DNA of 64,000 bases from Isoetes taiwanensis (taxonomy: Eukaryota > Streptophyta > Lycopodiopsida > Isoetales > Isoetaceae): the NCBI GenBank assembly GCA_021234155.1, contig JAJEKV010000028.1, positions 10,496,134 through 10,560,133 on the forward strand, written 5' to 3'. The translations under genes and the position numbers were made by a program. Of the stretch, positions 61,190-64,000 are shown piece after piece (position 1 is the stretch's first letter; each line of letters begins with the position of its first letter). Below the pieces are notes generated by a model. It was not told where the DNA came from. It searched no databases and worked only from the letters and a program-made list of their open reading frames with translations.

Positions 61190-61640
61190 TAAGGTGAAGC
61201 ACAAAAAGAGGAATTGGCTGAGGATACACCATAAAATGCTCATGGATGAAATGGAGTTGGAACTGAAAAAGTTTTGGAACCGGACAAAGAAGCGTACCCC
61301 AAATGGTGATATCTCCAAAGATAGTCTGCTAGATTTGATCAGAGAACTATATCAAGATCACGATTCAGATAAGGGTATAACGGATTCTCCTGGTGAGATG
61401 ATGTCACTATTTTCTGTTGATGATGTCAAATATGCATTGCAACATATATCGAATGGTAAAGCATGTGATTCAGATGGCTTATCTGTAGAGCTACTGAAAT
61501 GGGGAGGGGATTCTCTTAGTAGTTCCCGGTGGATTTATGTAATGAAGTGCTGCAAAAAGGCTTTCCAGATAAATAGTGTCTGAATAGAGTGATCCCTATT
61601 CACAAAACAGGTAGTAAAGATGATGTGCACAATTACCGGA
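61190..61640 (+). mobile_element. LINE fragment D (linker between EN and RT)
   Basis: A 129-codon block reads KKFWNRTKKRTPNGDISKD, FSVDDVKYALQHISNGKACD and SDGLSVELLKWGG, followed in another frame by RVIPIHKTGSKDDVHNYR. This is the region before RT motif 1 of plant LINEs. Both the endonuclease and RT core are missing. It abuts the TRIM at 61166. Confidence 0.85.
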
Positions 61641-62008
61641 AATGATGTATCCTATAAGAATCACTCATTATAATCTCTCTTTACTCCATCCTAGAGATAA
61701 GTTTCGTTGCTTTATGTCTATACAAATACGTAAATTTTCCGTAACTCATGTATTAAGAAGGCCAAAAGCTATGGCTAGATAAAATATCTTCCTTTTCCTC
61801 AGTCAATATCTAGCGCAAAACTAAGTCAATTTCTGGAATATATCTTTCATCCTTCATCCTATCTATTAGCCGTCTCAGCATCAGAGAAATTTTATTAATT
61901 TATCTGCGTGTTTTGTCTTGAGGTAAAATTTCATGAAGTGTATTATTAACTTAGATCCATGCTTTCACAGGTTTCTTTCAAGCACCAGAATATTGATTGA
62001 GCTCTTAA
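61641..62008. other. Gene-free stretch
   Basis: Only AT-rich DNA is visible between a LINE fragment and a PPR pseudogene. Confidence 0.4.
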
Positions 62009-62708
62009 AATTTTTGCAGCATCTCTCCACATGCAAGCATCAGAATAAATTTCTGACATGATTACATAAGCAGTAGTATAGAATGGATCCAATTGTCTAA
62101 TGGTAATCATACCATTTGCATCCAAGTTGTACATTTCCATACGTTCTGCAAGCCATGAGCAGAGATGTCCATCCAATAATGTCCATCTTGACAGTCTGAA
62201 ATAGGCCGTAGGCCTCCATCAAATATCCTACACAGCTAAGGAGTTCAACCATGCAGTTACAGTGGTAGATCTCTGGGGTGATACCACGGATTTCTCTCGT
62301 AGATTTGAAGTACCTATGGCCTTGTCCCACGAGCTCTGTATGACTGCAAGCTGAGAAAATGCTGGTAAATGTCATCTTAGATGGGTTGATGCCTTCTTGT
62401 TGCATTGCTTAAAAACGCTGTTTAACCAAAGTCAGGTTGCCAAGTTGAACATAACCAAATATCATTGCATTCCATGATACCACATCTCGGTTTACAAAGT
62501 TTTTAAAGACTTTGCCCGCTTTATTCAGGCTCAAACATTTTGTATATATCTCATTCAACCGAAAGGTCAAAAGAAAGCTACTTTCATAATCTGCTCATGG
62601 ATGCGCCTGCCAAATCCCATAGCCCCGTGTTTGCACAAGCTTTTAGTACATTTCAAATATATGGCTTCATTTGGCTTAATACCTTTCTCCTGCATTTCCT
62701 CGAAACAA
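62009..62708 (-). pseudogene. PLS-type pentatricopeptide repeat (PPR) protein, fragment
   Basis: PPR proteins of this class bind organelle RNA and often act in editing. The minus strand reads, in order, EEMQEKGIKPNEA-like, AGKVFKNFVNRDVVSWNAMI, AMQQEGINPSKMTFTSIFSA with CSHTELVGQGHRYF, ITPEIYHCNCMVELL, WTSLLMACRTYGNVQLG and an E-domain-like DPFYTTAYVIMSEIYSDACM. At least three frame changes and several stops (for example before AMQQEG at about 62408) show that it is dead. The C-terminus ends at DAAKIL without E+/DYW. Only the last 4-5 repeats are left. Confidence 0.88.
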
Positions 62709-62712
62709 ACTA

Positions 62713-63118
62713 ATCAGGATAAAGCAAAACCTCAATAGGATTCGCTCTTCAATTGCAAACTGATTTTATATTATCTTATACTCGTACCATTGAATCCCTT
62801 GTGCTGTTCATTGCGTGGTTACATATAACCAATCTTATGAACATTAACCAACAAAATTGTCAATGCAAGCCGGTAAGATTAACCTTCCCCATCCCATTGT
62901 GACTTTGAAGTAATATCAGGATAAAGGGAAACCTGAATAAGATTCGCTCTTCAATTGCAAAATGATTTTATATTACCTTATATATTCATATCATTGAATC
63001 CCTTGCGACCGTTCATTGCGCGGTTACATACAGCCAATTCTATGAATATTAACCAACAAAATTGTCAATGCAAGCCAGTAAGATTAACCTTTCCCACCCC
63101 ATTGCAACTTTGAACATA
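62713..63118. repeat. Two tandem units of about 205 bp
   Basis: Both units start ATCAGGATAAAG(C/G)(A/G)AAACCT and include TTCGCTCTTCAATTGCAAA, TTCATTGCG(T/C)GGTTACATA and ACCAACAAAATTGTCAATGC. A third start, AGGATAAAGGGAAACCTCAA, appears at 63981-64000 at the window edge. Confidence 0.92.
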
Positions 63119-63389
63119 CCATTCTAGCCCCTAGAAGCAAAAGCATATAAGAGACATGATAATCCATCTAGGTAAAAGTTTTGTCCACTTGTAGACCCGT
63201 GTTTCGAATAGTCTAGAGAAAATATGAGAATATCCTTACCTACATTTATGCTGCCAAACTCAGTTCATCACACTTTGCTGCCAAGTTTGTTCTATCACAC
63301 TTAGTATGTGGAATACCCTTATATATCACCTCACTCCAGTTCTATAACTTCCTGTTTGAAATTTTGTTCGGTCATTGTCACTATAGTTG

Positions 63390-63950
63390 ACAATGCATAG
63401 TGCCTTTTCTAATAGGCCATTTGAATACAGCCAAGCCATGAGCCTGCAACGGGGTTTAATTCTCTTATCAAAATTATGCTCTAGATATTGTGAAACTGTC
63501 AAGAGAGTTGAGAGAGGGTATTTTATAAAACATCCAGCAAATAAGCTAGCTTGGCCTGGACATTCTCTATCCTGCTACACAATATCTATGAATGGGATCT
63601 TAGAATGCTAAGAATGTCATTTTCATGCAATCCAAGACCCATAAAATACTTCCATCTTTCTTCCAATATTTTTAACTTCAACCCTGTTAGACAACCCGGA
63701 ACGTAGGCACACTTCTATGAACTTGTATCACATCCCATTTTTAACAGAAACACCTTTCCACCTAGAAGGCAGTTATCTGTTGATCTTGTCAAAATCTAAG
63801 GCCTGCATCAATTCATTACTGAGGCCTGCATCACGTAGAAAATCGATTTTTAGCTTCAAAGTACAATCTACGTCAAGAGTTACAATATTAGGGCACCTCC
63901 TAAGCATCTTCCTGATAGAAGACTTGTCAATCTCTTACTCATGAAATAGC
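63390..63950 (-). pseudogene. mTERF-family protein, fragment
   Basis: mTERF proteins act in organelle gene expression through helical repeats. On the minus strand, 63945-63790 reads SSIRKMLRRCPNIVTLDVDC then LKLKIDFLRDAGLSNELMQA, an mTERF repeat. After stops, 63570-63400 reads ENVQAKLAYLLDV, then in another frame YLEHNFDKRIKPRCRLMAWL and SNGLLEKALC, the typical penultimate repeat. Frameshifts and stops between the blocks indicate a pseudogene. The N-terminal part would lie beyond the window or be lost; the third 205-bp repeat start at 63981 suggests an element boundary there. Confidence 0.78.
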
Positions 63951-64000
63951 CTTGGCAAGGTTTCAAGCTTGTCATCTACCAGGATAAAGGGAAACCTCAA

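Overview
This window reads as nuclear DNA from a land plant. It holds spliced genes with GT-AG and a few GC-AG introns, plant-type gene families (peroxisomal DHNA-CoA thioesterase, NSR/RBP1-like RNA-binding protein, NEMF/Rqc2 with a CCHC knuckle, PLS-type PPR, mTERF, GPAT, inositol 3-kinase) and a very large load of decayed transposable elements. A non-flowering vascular plant (fern or lycophyte grade) would fit the Helentron-type helicase/endonuclease remnant and the density of old repeats, but that placement is inference only. There are no prokaryotic features, operons or CRISPR arrays.

Three genes look intact, and I could build each exon by exon: a DHNA-CoA thioesterase on the minus strand (2338-6136, 3 exons, 153 aa, C-terminal ARL peroxisomal signal), an NSR/RBP1-like nuclear-speckle RNA-binding protein on the plus strand (37875-40237, 6 exons, 302 aa), and a NEMF/Rqc2 ribosome-quality-control factor on the plus strand (53522-59954, 14 exons, 1124 aa). 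They do not form a pathway. They are isolated genes set in repeat-rich DNA.

Layout: 0-6.2 kb, an unrecognised decayed ORF and the thioesterase. 6.7-11.6 kb, pseudogene fragments of CstF77 and a glycerol-3-phosphate acyltransferase lying between three direct copies of one short repeat. 12.3-18.0 kb, T-poor DNA full of strong hairpins and degenerate tandem repeats. 18.0-19.87 kb, a Copia pol cut off inside its RT active-site motif by a Helitron 3' terminus, with a second Helitron terminus at 20.46 kb. 21.9-23.7 kb, possible exons of an unknown gene. 24.4-28.1 kb, a long-LTR element without coding capacity. 30.5-34 kb, a LINE next to tandemly duplicated inositol 3-kinase pseudogenes. 34.5-36.05 kb, minisatellite, a 105-bp foldback and a TRIM element. 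37.9-40.2 kb, the RNA-binding protein gene. 44-46.1 kb, a Helentron-like helicase plus endonuclease remnant. 46.6-51.9 kb, two LINEs. 53.5-60 kb, NEMF. 60.8-64 kb, a second TRIM, a LINE fragment, and PPR and mTERF pseudogenes.

The most interesting items are the Helentron-like helicase/EEP remnant, the Helitron insertion into the Copia active site, the hairpin-rich strand-skewed block, the inter-repeat gene fragments, the perfect or near-perfect foldbacks at 13.34, 35.27 and 52.75 kb, and GC donors in both well-supported plus-strand genes. Family assignments come from recognising protein motifs by eye; no database search was run.
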